32,495 nucleotides of DNA, taken from positions 1 through 32,495 of the forward strand of contig NZ_MSJL01000026.1 in assembly GCF_001921825.1 (NCBI RefSeq). The letters run 5' to 3'. This DNA is from Streptococcus acidominimus (GTDB taxonomy: Bacteria > Bacillota > Bacilli > Lactobacillales > Streptococcaceae). The number at the start of each line of letters is the position of its first letter. The stretch's first letter is position 1. Made by a program: the position numbers and the translations under genes. Positions 8,208-17,937 of the stretch are shown here, piece after piece. The notes under the pieces are model-generated. The model was not told the DNA's origin, searched no databases, and saw only the letters and a list, made by a program, of their open reading frames with translations.

Positions 8208-11200
8208 CTAATCTATTCGATTCCGTCCTTTTATTTCAACCATTTTTTCAGCGAAATGAAAAAGTTCTTCGATGATTTCATAGTCTTTTTTCTGGCTAGT
8301 AGTGAACATCACTTCTACCTGTCCCTTGTTTTCCGAAATACTCGCTTTCAAAGCTGTCGCAGATAGGGCTTCAAAGTAATCCTGCATCAGAAAGATTTGA
8401 CCAGATATTTCTTCAAAACTGACCATCACTTGATTTCGTTTGCGCTCCACCTTTTTAACAAATACGTTATCAAAATAGGATTTCAACAGCCCAATTTCAA
8501 GAAGATAGGCAACCTCATCTGGGTATTCCCCAAATCGATCCATTAACTCATTTTGCAATTCTTCATAATCTGTGCGATTGTCAATCTGCTTGATGCGTTT
8601 ATAAATCTCAATTTTTTGACGCTGATCATCAATATAGTCGCTCGGCAAATAGGCATTGATAGCTAGATTGATTTCTGCATTGCTTTTATCGCGTTTAGCC
8701 TGTTTACCCTGTTTTTCAAGAATGGCAGCTTCCAATAGTTTAGAATAGAGTTCATAGCCGACAGAATCGATAAAGCCACTCTGGGCTGCGCCTAAAATAT
8801 TCCCTGCTCCTCGGATGGATAAGTCCTGCATAGCAATTTTAAAGCCAGACCCCAGCTCTGTGAATCCCTTAATCGCTTCAAGACGCTTTTCAGCAACCTC
8901 TGTCAGACTCTTGTCTGGCTGGTACATCAGGTAGGCATAAGCAATCCGATTGGAACGACCGACACGCCCTCTTAGTTGATAGAGGGTTGACAAGCCCATA
9001 CGGTCTGCTTTTTCAATAAAGAGGGTATTGGCATTTGGAATATCGACCCCTGTTTCAATAATCGTCGTCGTCACTAATACGTCGTATTCACCTTCAATAA
9101 AGGCTAACAGCGTATTTTCCAATTGAATTTCCGACATCTGACCATGGGCATAGCCAATCTCTGCTTCTGGTACTAATTCACGTAATTCAGAAACTTTTTG
9201 TTCAATAGTGTCAACCTTATTGTAAAGATAGTAAACCTGTCCACCCCTATCCATTTCCCGCAAGATTGCATCGCGGATAATCGACGGATTAACTTCTAAC
9301 ACATAGGTCTGAACAGGATAACGATTGGTCGGTGGTGTTTCAATGATTGACAAATCACGAATGCCTAGCATGGACATTTGTAGGGTTCTTGGAATAGGCG
9401 TTGCTGTCAAGGTTAGTACATCTATTTTCGTTTTTAATTCTTTCAAGCGCTCCTTATGCTTGACACCAAATCGTTGCTCCTCATCAATGACTAACAGACC
9501 TAAGTCGGCAAATTCGACATCTTTTGAGAGCAGGCGATGAGTTCCGATAATAATATCCACCTGACCTTTTTTTAGTTTTTCAAGTGTCATTTCTTGCTCA
9601 ACCTTGGTCTTGAAGCGACTCATGACATCAACATTGACAGGAAATTCTGCAAAACGACTTTGGAAATTGGCAAAATGCTGCTGTGCCAAGACAGTTGTCG
9701 GAACTAGGATTGCAACTTGCTTGCCGTCATTGACTGCCTTAAAAGCAGCACGCATAGCAACCTCCGTCTTACCAAAGCCAACATCTCCTACCAGCAAACG
9801 ATCCATTGGCGAAGCCTTTTCCATATCCTTTTTAACTTCCTGAATAGAGCGGAGCTGGTCTTCTGTTTCCACATAGGCAAAATGCTGATCAAAGTCTGCT
9901 TGATTTTTATCATCAGGTGAAAAGGCAAACCCTTTTAATTGACTACGCTCGGCATAGAGACGAATCAAATCATCTGCAATATCTTCGACCTGCTTCGCGA
10001 CCTTTTTCTTGGTTCGTTGGAAACGACCATCGTTTAAGTTACTGAGTTTAGGCCTTTTACCATCTGACGCTAGATACTTGGATAGCACATCAATTTGCTC
10101 TACCGGCAAAGAGATGCGGTCATGATTTTGATATTGAATGCTCAAATAATCACGATGGATACCTGATACTTCGATCGTTTCAATCCCCAGATACTGACCA
10201 ATACCATGGATAGAATGAACCACATAATCCCCGACAGCCAGCTCACTATAATCTTTTAAGCGCTCGGCATTTGAACTATTTCTTCGGCGAACTTTTCGCT
10301 TAATCCTTTTATGGAAAATCTCATGCTCTGTGATCAGGGCAATCTTTTCATCTAGGAAATGAAAACCTGTTGATAGTTGACCTAGTGTCACCTGCTGTTG
10401 ACCGATTTGTAGCTGATGAGCTTGAACAACTGGTAAGTCTCTCCCATACTCCTGTAACGTTTTCTGTAAACGTTGTAAAGAAGATTCTGATTCTGCCTGA
10501 ATGATGACTGTATACTGGGACTTGGCATAGTGCCTCAATTCGTCCTGTAATAAGGGAAGCTGATTAAAAAATTCCTGCATAGAATGCTGATTAAATTGGT
10601 ACAGCTCATCAAATTTCAGATTACCTAATCCCTTTTGAAAGACTGAAAAATAGGTGGCAGGTTTGTAAGCTCTAAAGGATTGATAGACCGAAGCAAAGTA
10701 ATTCAAGCTTGACAATGATTTAGCATTCTGTAAATCCTGTGTCAATAGTTCAGCACATTCCTTATCAAAACGTGCATGAGCGTCAACTACCTTATGGAAG
10801 TCATCAAAAAATATAGGCACACCAGCAGGCAGATAATCCAATAAGGTCCATTCTTTTTCATAAAAATAGGAAAGAAATTTCCGAATATCTGGATGACGGT
10901 AGGACTGTCTGACATCCGAGAGAACTTCTTCGATATAGGAAATCTGTTCCGATTCTTGTAATTTCTGTAAACTATCTGTCAACTTCTTTTCAGCGCGTAA
11001 AAAGTCGTCCGAAAATACCAGCATCTCTGAAGCCGGTCGGATCAAGACACTATCTACATTTTCAATGGAGAGTTGACTTTCCATATCAAACTGGCGAATA
11101 CTGTCAATCTCATCTCCAAAAAATTCGAGGCGATAAGGAGAGCCGCTAGTCATTTCAACAATGTCCAGAATATCTCCACGTTGACTAAATTCGCCTGCAT

Positions 11201-11705
11201 TTAAAACACGAGAAACCTTTTTATAGCCGATTTGCTGCAAGAACTTTACAAGTTTGTCAACTTCGATTTCTTCCCCAACTGCAAGCTCTATCATCGCTTT
11301 CTGGTAGGACTTTGGACTCGGTAGCAAGACCCGACAAGCTGCCATACTAGCTATGACAATGCCTGTTTTCTCCTTGTCTATCAGAAAATTGAGACTCTCT
11401 AAACGGGACTGGGTACGGTCATTTGAAGCAAAGAGAAATTCTGCAACAGGATTATCATCTGTAAAAAAGTTGTAAACATGATCACTGCCCAAGATATTAG
11501 CGAGTTCCTGACTTAGTTTTTCAGCTTCATTCTGTGTCGGTGTAACAATCAGATACTTTTCATCTAAACTATCAAAGGCAGATGCCATGACAAGTGCCTT
11601 CATAGTCCCAGAAAGTCCCATGATCAGTTGACGAGCAGATTTGGTTAAGCTAGTCTGCCATCTATCAATTTGCTTATTACGATTGATTAATTCAAGAATA
11701 TTCAT
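8208..11705 (-). CDS. mfd: Transcription-repair coupling factor Mfd
   Basis: Releases RNA polymerase stalled at DNA lesions and recruits UvrA. The 1165-residue length is typical. In order: a UvrB-like N-terminal region, the RNA polymerase-interacting domain (CarD-like, containing YVVHSIHGIGQYLGIE), then the RecG-type translocase. The translocase has Walker A GDVGFGKT (Lys646) and the DEEQ box (741-744). The TRG motif region and a C-terminal UvrA-inhibitory domain follow. It starts 1 bp after pth, so the two are co-transcribed. The 116-bp gap downstream holds a short fragment resembling an IS630/MITE end and the rqcP promoter. Confidence 0.98.
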   Translation of the reverse strand: MNILELINRNKQIDRWQTSLTKSARQLIMGLSGTMKALVMASAFDSLDEKYLIVTPTQNEAEKLSQELANILGSDHVYNFFTDDNPVAEFLFASNDRTQSRLESLNFLIDKEKTGIVIASMAACRVLLPSPKSYQKAMIELAVGEEIEVDKLVKFLQQIGYKKVSRVLNAGEFSQRGDILDIVEMTSGSPYRLEFFGDEIDSIRQFDMESQLSIENVDSVLIRPASEMLVFSDDFLRAEKKLTDSLQKLQESEQISYIEEVLSDVRQSYRHPDIRKFLSYFYEKEWTLLDYLPAGVPIFFDDFHKVVDAHARFDKECAELLTQDLQNAKSLSSLNYFASVYQSFRAYKPATYFSVFQKGLGNLKFDELYQFNQHSMQEFFNQLPLLQDELRHYAKSQYTVIIQAESESSLQRLQKTLQEYGRDLPVVQAHQLQIGQQQVTLGQLSTGFHFLDEKIALITEHEIFHKRIKRKVRRRNSSNAERLKDYSELAVGDYVVHSIHGIGQYLGIETIEVSGIHRDYLSIQYQNHDRISLPVEQIDVLSKYLASDGKRPKLSNLNDGRFQRTKKKVAKQVEDIADDLIRLYAERSQLKGFAFSPDDKNQADFDQHFAYVETEDQLRSIQEVKKDMEKASPMDRLLVGDVGFGKTEVAMRAAFKAVNDGKQVAILVPTTVLAQQHFANFQSRFAEFPVNVDVMSRFKTKVEQEMTLEKLKKGQVDIIIGTHRLLSKDVEFADLGLLVIDEEQRFGVKHKERLKELKTKIDVLTLTATPIPRTLQMSMLGIRDLSIIETPPTNRYPVQTYVLEVNPSIIRDAILREMDRGGQVYYLYNKVDTIEQKVSELRELVPEAEIGYAHGQMSEIQLENTLLAFIEGEYDVLVTTTIIETGVDIPNANTLFIEKADRMGLSTLYQLRGRVGRSNRIAYAYLMYQPDKSLTEVAEKRLEAIKGFTELGSGFKIAMQDLSIRGAGNILGAAQSGFIDSVGYELYSKLLEAAILEKQGKQAKRDKSNAEINLAINAYLPSDYIDDQRQKIEIYKRIKQIDNRTDYEELQNELMDRFGEYPDEVAYLLEIGLLKSYFDNVFVKKVERKRNQVMVSFEEISGQIFLMQDYFEALSATALKASISENKGQVEVMFTTSQKKDYEIIEELFHFAEKMVEIKGRNRID

Positions 11706-11706
11706 C

Positions 11707-12276
11707 CTAGTTATTATACTTTCTCATTATCTTTTCGGCGTCATTTTCCTGTAAATAAACCTTGACAAAGTCGTCAAGTTTTTCCAAGGTCAATTCAATC
11801 TCAATACGATCTTCTTTATCAAAATGAGACAAGACATGCTGAACAACCGTCATCCCATTCTTTGGTCGACCAATTCCAATTTTTATGCGTTCAAATTCCT
11901 GACTACCAAGATGTTTGATGATACTTTTAATACCATTGTGACCACCTGCTGATCCTTTCTGACGGAAACGCACCTTCCCGACCGCCATATCCAAATCATC
12001 ATAAATAACGACCAGATCTTCCTTGGTAAGTCCATAGTAAGTCAGGAGGGCACGGACAGCCTTTCCTGATTCATTCATAAAAGTCGTGGGTTTGACCAGA
12101 TAGATTTTTTCACTATTGATAAAGGTTGTCGCAATATCTGCTTGAAAAATCTTATCATGGCTAAAGGATAGATTTTCTTTTTTGGCAATTCGATCGATAA
12201 ACATAAACCCAACATTGTGCTTGGTCTCCTCATAGCGATCTCCAGGATTCCCCAAGCCTACAATCAATTTTGTCAT
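11707..12276 (-). CDS. pth: Peptidyl-tRNA hydrolase
   Basis: Frees tRNA from drop-off peptidyl-tRNAs, an essential recycling step. The 189-residue protein has the family N terminus [19 protein letters not shown], with Asn10 and the catalytic His20. It also has NESGKAV and the [12 protein letters not shown] block with the active-site Asp, and the [11 protein letters not shown] signature. The gene lies between ychF and mfd as in other streptococci. A hairpin that could attenuate transcription separates it from ychF. Confidence 0.97.
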   Translation of the reverse strand: MTKLIVGLGNPGDRYEETKHNVGFMFIDRIAKKENLSFSHDKIFQADIATTFINSEKIYLVKPTTFMNESGKAVRALLTYYGLTKEDLVVIYDDLDMAVGKVRFRQKGSAGGHNGIKSIIKHLGSQEFERIKIGIGRPKNGMTVVQHVLSHFDKEDRIEIELTLEKLDDFVKVYLQENDAEKIMRKYNN

Positions 12277-12296
12277 GACATCTCCTTCAAAACACT

Positions 12297-12328
12297 AAAA
12301 CGGCTGGAAAATTGTCTCCAACCTTTTT
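12297..12328. terminator. Hairpin terminator/attenuator between ychF and pth
   Basis: A 7-bp stem (GGCTGGA with TCCAACC, one wobble, 8-nt loop) is flanked by TTTTT on the plus strand and TTTT on the minus strand. On the minus strand it would partly end ychF transcripts before pth. Confidence 0.55.
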
Positions 12329-12345
12329 ATTATTCTCAACACGCT

Positions 12346-13461
12346 TTATACATTAAAGCGGAACTCCATAATATCGCCGTCTTGGACGATATACTCTTTT
12401 CCTTCCTCACGCAGACGCCCTGCTTCCTTGACAGCTTTTTCGCTGCCGTAGGTCATCAAGTCATCATAAGACATGGTCACAGCACGAATAAAGCCTTTTT
12501 CAAAGTCTGAGTGGATAATTCCAGCCGCCTGTGGTGCCTTGATACCGCGTTTAAAGGTCCAAGCTCGCACCTCTTTTTCACCGGCAGTAAAGTAGGTGCC
12601 TAAGCCGAGTAAGTGATAGGCTGCCCGTGTCAGCTGATCAACACCTGACTCTGTCAAACCCATTGCTTCTAAAAATTCAGCCTTATCTGCTTCGTCTAAT
12701 TCAGAAATTTCTTCTTCGGCACGCGCTGAAATGACGACGACTTCTGCATTTTCTGTCGCTGCAAACTCACGGATTTGCTGTACATAGTCAATACTATCTG
12801 GATCTGCGACTTCATCTTCGCTGACATTTGCCACGTAAAGAACTGGTTTTGTTGTAAGGAGAAAGAGGCCTTTTACAACTTTTTGTTCTTCTTCTGTAAA
12901 GTCAATCGTACGAGCAGATTTTCCATCTTCTAAGACAGGTTTGATTTTCTGCAAGACAGTAAATTCTGCAACTGAATCCTTATCTTTTTGAGTGCGAGCC
13001 ATTTTTTCAACACGGGCATAACGTTTGTTAACACTCTCCAAGTCAGCCAAAATCAATTCTAAGTTAATCGTTTCAATATCAGCCATTGGGTCAACAAAAG
13101 CTGACTCACGTCCTTGTTCCCGCATCACATTTTCATCATCAAAGGCACGGACAACATGGACAATCGCGTCTACTTCACGGATATTGGCCAAAAATTTATT
13201 TCCAAGCCCTTCCCCTTTAGAAGCTCCCTTGACAATTCCTGCAATATCTGTAAATTCAAAGGTTGTTGGAACTGTTTTTTTAGGGGTAATCAACTCCGTT
13301 AATTTTTGCAAACGCTCATCCGGTACTTCCACCATTCCCACATTGGGATCAATCGTTGCAAAAGGGTAGTTTGCCGCCTCTGCTCCTGCTTTTGTAATCG
13401 CATTAAATAGGGTTGATTTTCCAACGTTTGGCAAGCCAACGATACCTGCTGTTAAAGCCAT
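12346..13461 (-). CDS. ychF: Redox/ribosome-associated ATPase YchF (OLA1 family)
   Basis: An Obg-related P-loop protein that prefers ATP over GTP and binds ribosomes; it is linked to stress responses. The 371-residue protein has Walker A GLPNVGKS (9-16), the switch region FTDIAGIVKGASKGEGLGNKF, the Asn/Glu base-recognition motif NVSED in place of NKxD, and a C-terminal TGS domain. It has its own extended -10 promoter immediately after the upstream gene's terminator. Confidence 0.97.
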   Translation of the reverse strand: MALTAGIVGLPNVGKSTLFNAITKAGAEAANYPFATIDPNVGMVEVPDERLQKLTELITPKKTVPTTFEFTDIAGIVKGASKGEGLGNKFLANIREVDAIVHVVRAFDDENVMREQGRESAFVDPMADIETINLELILADLESVNKRYARVEKMARTQKDKDSVAEFTVLQKIKPVLEDGKSARTIDFTEEEQKVVKGLFLLTTKPVLYVANVSEDEVADPDSIDYVQQIREFAATENAEVVVISARAEEEISELDEADKAEFLEAMGLTESGVDQLTRAAYHLLGLGTYFTAGEKEVRAWTFKRGIKAPQAAGIIHSDFEKGFIRAVTMSYDDLMTYGSEKAVKEAGRLREEGKEYIVQDGDIMEFRFNV

Positions 13462-13494
13462 CTCTTATTCTCCATTCAAATTTCAATCACACCT

Positions 13495-13503
13495 ATTATA
13501 GCA
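13495..13503 (-). promoter_or_regulatory. Extended -10 promoter of ychF
   Basis: The minus strand reads TGCTATAAT, a perfect extended -10, between the regulator's terminator and the ychF start. No good -35 is visible. Confidence 0.65.
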
Positions 13504-13510
13504 GAAAAGT

Positions 13511-13536
13511 AAAAAAAAAGCTTGTTCATAACAAGC
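13511..13536 (-). terminator. Strong terminator after the XRE regulator gene
   Basis: A perfect 7-bp stem (GCTTGTT with AACAAGC, 3-nt loop) is followed by nine T on the minus strand. The hairpin directly abuts the regulator's stop codon. Confidence 0.9.
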
Positions 13537-13890
13537 CTATTTAAAAATGTCTACAAGACCTTTGATAAACCATAATAAAAATCCTCCGATAGGAAAAAGT
13601 AACCACCAATAATATACTAAGAGCTGCCAAACAGCTGTTCTCTCGTCTTTATCATTATCTGCCTTTATAAAGACTACTTTTTCAGTTTCTTTCCCCAGCA
13701 GCAACTTATCTAGACTAACGTCCAGAACTTCTGCCAACCTCACCAAATTTTCCAGATCCGGTGTAGCATCTTCATTTTCCCATTTTGAGATAGACTGGCG
13801 GGAAATAAACAGTTGCTCCGCCAAGGCATCTTGAGAGAGATTTTTGGCAACACGTATGGCTCTAAGTTGTGTCGAAAATTGTGACATCAT
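13537..13890 (-). CDS. XRE-family regulator with C-terminal membrane segment
   Basis: A 117-residue protein. Residues about 6-65 form a classic XRE/Cro helix-turn-helix (LSQDALAEQLFISRQSISKW is the DNA-binding part). A charged linker follows, then a hydrophobic tail (about 87-110, rich in Trp and Leu) that should sit in the membrane. I chose the first of two adjacent ATGs, 6 nt after AGAAGGA; a much longer in-frame extension has no ribosome site. The target is unknown. A membrane-tethered HTH protein suggests sensing of a membrane or wall condition (inference). It stands between DUF951 and ychF as a monocistronic unit with a strong terminator. Confidence 0.85.
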   Translation of the reverse strand: MMSQFSTQLRAIRVAKNLSQDALAEQLFISRQSISKWENEDATPDLENLVRLAEVLDVSLDKLLLGKETEKVVFIKADNDKDERTAVWQLLVYYWWLLFPIGGFLLWFIKGLVDIFK

Positions 13891-13994
13891 TTCACATCCT
13901 TCTCTTTTTTCTTGATGATACTCTCTTTGACCAACAAAAACCAGCACTTCTAGGCGCAACTAAGGGTTGCAGAAAGGCTCAAAATACCGTAAAA

Positions 13995-14207
13995 TTAAGC
14001 TTTTTCTGGTTGCGAGATAATCTTTTTCAGTTTATAGTCAAAATCATGGCGCCCCATCATAACCAGATGATTGCAATTGGTGCAGCGGATTTTAATATCT
14101 GCCCCTAGGCGCAGGACTTCCCAGGCATTTGCCTTTTTACCGGTTGATTTGATGACACAAGCATGAGGTTTTTTCATCTCTACGATACTTCCTAATTCGT
14201 ACATCAT
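13995..14207 (-). CDS. DUF951 family protein (small CxxC protein)
   Basis: A 70-residue (or 69) protein of a Firmicute family found beside dnaN and ychF. It contains MKKPHAC and a CTNC pair, which could bind a metal or nucleic acid, followed by the conserved MMGRHDFDYKLKK block. The first ATG overlaps the kinase stop (TAATG). The second ATG has better spacing from AAAGGA, and either may be used. The function is not established. Confidence 0.9.
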   Translation of the reverse strand: MMYELGSIVEMKKPHACVIKSTGKKANAWEVLRLGADIKIRCTNCNHLVMMGRHDFDYKLKKIISQPEKA

Positions 14208-15097
14208 TATTCCTTTCCAAGATAGTAATAGCGGGTTTGACAGGTAATCGCTACTTCTGTAATTGTCTGTAATTCTCCATCTACCTGAGCAACCGTTTCA
14301 TGTGGCAAGCGCAGACAAACTCTCTCTGCTGTCACATGATGTAGCACTGAAGACCTCTTATGGCGTTTCAAGATCAAGTCTAACAATGCCGTAATACGCT
14401 GGCTCATAGAAATCGCTGATACATACACCAGATCCATTTGAGGCTTAGTGATATGAGCTTCTGGCCAAATCATAATCCCACCACCAAAATAGGTATTGTT
14501 GGCAATGGAGAGGAAAAAGAGATGCTCCAGTTCCCTTGTCTGATCATTGGTTTTGACAAGGGCTGATAGCTGTGAGGCATTCACTAGCCCAAAAATCCCA
14601 AAGAAAATATAGGTGAGCTTACCGATTTTTAACCGATTGAACCATCTTTTAACAGCAGATTTTTCTGAATGTGCAATGACACGCGCTGGGTAGCCAATAT
14701 CAAGACTATTGACCACCACGCCATCTGGGACTTCCAATACACAAATTGGCACAGGTGCTGTCTCCAATAAGTGCTCCATGACCTGTCTCCAGTCTTTAAC
14801 CCCCGTAGCACGCGCAAAATCATTTCCTGAACCGGTTGGATAATAGGCAAAAGGAATCTCTCGCGGCCAAACGGATAACACCTTAGACAAGGTGCCATCA
14901 CCACCTAAAATCAAAAATCTGTCAGAATTTTCCTGAAAGACAGACAAAATCTCTTTTACTTGCCTGTATTCATCATCTCTCCTTTGCGTCAGATAACTTT
15001 CTATCCGCACTTGTGGATAAGTCTTCTGAATGTCTTTAATGATTGCGAAAGCCTGCCCGTTTCCCGCTAGTGGATTCGCTAAGATGTATACAATCAT
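14207..15097 (-). CDS. Diacylglycerol kinase family lipid kinase
   Basis: A 296-residue protein of the DAGK/YegS/LCB5 fold, which phosphorylates a lipid alcohol such as diacylglycerol. The nucleotide-binding motif GGDGT is at 65-69, and GSGNDFAR at 89-96. The start is set at MIVYILANPLAGNG, 7 nt after AAGGA. An upstream ATG would lie ahead of the predicted transcription start. It is coupled to the DUF951 gene by a TAATG overlap. The true substrate cannot be told from sequence; DgkB-type function in lipoteichoic acid lipid recycling is a reasonable guess. Confidence 0.9.
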   Translation of the reverse strand: MIVYILANPLAGNGQAFAIIKDIQKTYPQVRIESYLTQRRDDEYRQVKEILSVFQENSDRFLILGGDGTLSKVLSVWPREIPFAYYPTGSGNDFARATGVKDWRQVMEHLLETAPVPICVLEVPDGVVVNSLDIGYPARVIAHSEKSAVKRWFNRLKIGKLTYIFFGIFGLVNASQLSALVKTNDQTRELEHLFFLSIANNTYFGGGIMIWPEAHITKPQMDLVYVSAISMSQRITALLDLILKRHKRSSVLHHVTAERVCLRLPHETVAQVDGELQTITEVAITCQTRYYYLGKE

Positions 15098-15130
15098 ATC
15101 CCTATCCTTAATCATTTTCATGGTCACCCT

Positions 15131-15139
15131 AGTATAACA
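15131..15139 (-). promoter_or_regulatory. Extended -10 promoter of the lipid kinase operon
   Basis: The minus strand has TGTTATACT, an extended -10, about 35 bp before the chosen kinase start. A partial -35 (TTGTCC) lies upstream at a short spacing. Confidence 0.55.
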
Positions 15140-15240
15140 TAAAAGGGTATGGGACAAAAGCCTAATACTCATACTCTATAAAAATCAACAATAGCCTAGG
15201 AAGTGAATACAAAGGTAGAACTACTCCCAAAAGACAATTA

Positions 15241-15270
15241 AGAGGCTAGGACTTTTTGGTCCCAGCCTCT
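15241..15270. terminator. Long hairpin after dnaN
   Basis: A 12-bp stem with one wobble pair (AGAGGCTAGGAC with GTCCCAGCCTCT, 6-nt loop) lies 27 bp beyond the dnaN stop. U-runs are poor on both sides. Similar AGGCTGGGAC hairpins recur between streptococcal genes. It is flanked by two near copies of the string ATACTCTATAAAAA (about 15173 and 15283), probably repeat-derived. Confidence 0.65.
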
Positions 15271-15296
15271 GTTTCATTTCTAATACTCTATAAAAA

Positions 15297-16433
15297 CTAA
15301 TTTGTACGAACAGGTGTAATCAATTGGATAAAGTCGATCTCGTCCGTATTTGGCACAAGAGTAAATGGACGAACGGGTGAAATAAAGCTGAGTTTAATTT
15401 GCTCACTATTGGTTGCTTTTAAAGCATCAATGAGGTAGGTTGGATTAAAGCTAATGATCAAGTCTTCCCCGACCACTTCAAGTGTATCCAATTCTTCATT
15501 GACCCGACCAACTTCTGGTGAGTGAACATGGGCAGATATTTGCCCGCCTGTAATTTCTAATTTTACTGTACCGTTTTGGGTCGCATTTGAGAGCAAACGA
15601 GCCCGCTCCATAGCTTGACGTAATTTTGCTGTATCAAAAACAGCTCTTGTATTAAATTCAGTTGGGATGAGACGATCCGTATCCGGATAGGTTCCTTCCA
15701 GTAAGCGAGTGTAGAAGCTAATATGCTCACTTCTAAAGAGCATTTGGTTATTCGAGAAGAATACCTCTACTGTTTCAATGTCATCAGTAAAAACAGTGAC
15801 AAATTCACGGAGCGAACGGCTCGGGATCACCACGCTAAAGTTATCCCCAGATTTATCCAAGGTTAATTTCCGTTGGCTCATGCGGTGAGAGTCTGTCGCG
15901 ACAGTTTTTAAATATTTATTTTCTGTTAGGACAAAGTGAACACCGGTCAAGATTGGACGACTTTCCTGGGTCGAAGCAGCAAAGGCTGTTTCGTTAATGG
16001 TCTCTTTCAAGACGCTCGTTTTTAGAATAAGGGGTTCAGTAGTGGAAACTTCTTGCAGGCGAGGATATTGTTCTGCTTCTTTTCCTTTCAAGGTAATTTC
16101 TGATTTACCACTGGTTAAAACGATTTGTTGTTGCTCGATTTCACGGACATCCAAGACAATATCTGGCAGGCTTGAAACAACGTTAATAAAGAAAGATGCC
16201 TCTAATAAGATAGATCCTGGTGAGGAAATCAACAAGCCAGCATTTTCGTCTTGAATAGAGATAAAGTTTTCAATCGAAATTTGACCGTTTGAACCTGTTA
16301 GGGTGATTCCTTCAGTAGAGACTTCCATTTTTACAGTAGACAAAATAGGAATGGCATTCTTACTACTGATAGCTCGCTTGGTAATGGTCAGAGCTTGTAA
16401 AAATACGGTTTTATTAATTGAAAATTGAATCAT
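15297..16433 (-). CDS. dnaN: DNA polymerase III beta subunit (sliding clamp)
   Basis: The ring-shaped processivity clamp for replicative polymerase. At 378 residues, with three repeated clamp domains, it matches the streptococcal protein. The N terminus MIQFSINKTVFLQALTITKR and the C terminus with FTLVPN and the final LITPVRTN (partner-binding pocket) fit. The gene follows dnaA across the unwinding part of oriC. The ribosome site AAAGGAG is good, and a TATAAT within the gap may provide a promoter. Confidence 0.98.
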   Translation of the reverse strand: MIQFSINKTVFLQALTITKRAISSKNAIPILSTVKMEVSTEGITLTGSNGQISIENFISIQDENAGLLISSPGSILLEASFFINVVSSLPDIVLDVREIEQQQIVLTSGKSEITLKGKEAEQYPRLQEVSTTEPLILKTSVLKETINETAFAASTQESRPILTGVHFVLTENKYLKTVATDSHRMSQRKLTLDKSGDNFSVVIPSRSLREFVTVFTDDIETVEVFFSNNQMLFRSEHISFYTRLLEGTYPDTDRLIPTEFNTRAVFDTAKLRQAMERARLLSNATQNGTVKLEITGGQISAHVHSPEVGRVNEELDTLEVVGEDLIISFNPTYLIDALKATNSEQIKLSFISPVRPFTLVPNTDEIDFIQLITPVRTN

Positions 16434-16581
16434 GGATTCTCCTTTATTTATAGATTATAAGATTAGTAGTAATAGTAGGTTCTGTGTATTCTGTGGAAAA
16501 TAGGCTGACACCTTGTATTTCCTAGATTTATTCCATGTGAATAGCCTGTGGAAAACTGTGGATTTTTTGCCCAAGTTATCC
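16434..16581. other. oriC, dnaA-dnaN part: DnaA boxes and DnaA-trios
   Basis: Boxes are written as plus-strand TGTGnATAA. One-mismatch copies are at 16492-16500, 16536-16544 and 16547-16555 (TGTGGAAAA, TGTGAATAG, TGTGGAAAA). Weaker ones are at 16483-16491 and 16557-16565, and TTATCCTCA overlaps the dnaA stop at 16576-16584. Next to the first boxes, 16464-16478 reads TAG TAG TAA TAG TAG: five DnaA-trios, the strand-specific unwinding motif defined in B. subtilis. An A/T-rich stretch follows. This is the likely duplex unwinding site. Confidence 0.85.
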
Positions 16582-17937
16582 TCAACGCCGAATATTATTT
16601 TTAATGGTGGTCAGTTCGATTTCGAGATTTTCATCATCTGCCAACATATTTTTAATTTTATTATGCGCGTGCATGACTGTTGTATGATCGCGATTGCCAA
16701 ATTCTTTTCCGATCTTGGGCAGAGAGTTATCGGTCATCTCACGTGCAAGGTACATGGCAACCTGTCTAGCATGGACAATATGTTGAACACGTTTTGCCCC
16801 CTTGATTTCCTTGAGGCTGACCCCGTAAAATGTCCCCACTTCATGCTGAATGGTCTCAATCGCAATAACTGTATTGACAGGGCTGGTCTGTTTTCGAGCC
16901 CGAATCGCTTCTGCTGCGACGTCAACCGTAATTTCAGTCAGATTCTTAACACTAGCTAGTAGATGAATATCTTTTAAGGCCCCCTCTAGGTCACGGACAT
17001 TGGAATCAAATTGGCCTGCCAGATAAGAGAGTGTGTCGTCTGTAAAATCATAAGGATACTCTTCACATTTATTGCGCAAAATGGCGATCCGCGTTTCTAA
17101 ATCCGGCGGTGTAATATCCGTTGTTAGTCCCCATTTAAAGCGCGTGACGATCCGCTCTTCCAGATTATCCAGATAGTCCGGATTGCGGTCACTGGTTAAG
17201 ACAATCTGCTTGTTTTTATCGTGAAGGGCATTAAAGGTATGGAAAAATTCTTCTTGGGTAGATGCCTTATTTCGTAGAAATTGAATGTCATCAATGAGCA
17301 GAAAATCTAAATTCCGATAGATTTCTTTGAATTGCTCCATCTTATTTAAGCGAAGATGCTCTAGGAAATCATTGATGAAGGTTTCTGTTGAAACATACTT
17401 GATACGGGCATTTGGATTATTTTCTAACGCCTTATTTCCAATGGCATTTAGGAGATGCGTTTTTCCTAAACCAGGCCCTCCATAGATAAAGAGAGGATTA
17501 TAGAAAATGCCGGGATTATCAGCTACTCCTAAAGCCCCTGCCTTTGCCATCTGATTATTGATTCCTTGGACAAAATTCGCAAAAGTATACTGGGATTTGA
17601 TATCTGGATGAGGCGAGTGGTGCTCTTCTTGCTGGCGGACAGTCTGTATCTGGTGTTCTGGCTCACTGATGGTCATTCTTTCAGGAGCGTTAGTGGTAAA
17701 TTGATAGTCAATTGAAATCTGGCTATCGAAAATTTCAAACCCTGCGGTGATGAGAATATCTTTTAGATTTTGATCCCAAAAGAGCTGTTTATAAGGGCTG
17801 TCTAAGAATATCTGTGCTCGATTTGAGGAGATATCTAGTAATTGGGTACTTTCGACATAAAAATCATAAGCCCCTTGGTTAAGCTTGGCTTTGGCTAGCT
17901 GAAGAACACGGCTCCAAAATTCTTGCTTCTTCTCCAC
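16582..17937 (-). CDS. dnaA: Chromosomal replication initiator DnaA
   Basis: Binds DnaA boxes, forms an ATP-dependent filament on the trios and opens the origin. The 451-residue protein has the N-terminal interaction domain, a variable linker (about 85-112), the AAA+ core with Walker A GGPGLGKT (153-160) and Walker B LLIDDIQ (213-219), and the DNA-binding C terminus with the signature [12 protein letters not shown]. The start codon is GTG, 5 nt after GAGGAG. Several DnaA boxes lie upstream of the start, consistent with autoregulation. Confidence 0.99.
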   Translation of the reverse strand: MEKKQEFWSRVLQLAKAKLNQGAYDFYVESTQLLDISSNRAQIFLDSPYKQLFWDQNLKDILITAGFEIFDSQISIDYQFTTNAPERMTISEPEHQIQTVRQQEEHHSPHPDIKSQYTFANFVQGINNQMAKAGALGVADNPGIFYNPLFIYGGPGLGKTHLLNAIGNKALENNPNARIKYVSTETFINDFLEHLRLNKMEQFKEIYRNLDFLLIDDIQFLRNKASTQEEFFHTFNALHDKNKQIVLTSDRNPDYLDNLEERIVTRFKWGLTTDITPPDLETRIAILRNKCEEYPYDFTDDTLSYLAGQFDSNVRDLEGALKDIHLLASVKNLTEITVDVAAEAIRARKQTSPVNTVIAIETIQHEVGTFYGVSLKEIKGAKRVQHIVHARQVAMYLAREMTDNSLPKIGKEFGNRDHTTVMHAHNKIKNMLADDENLEIELTTIKNNIRR

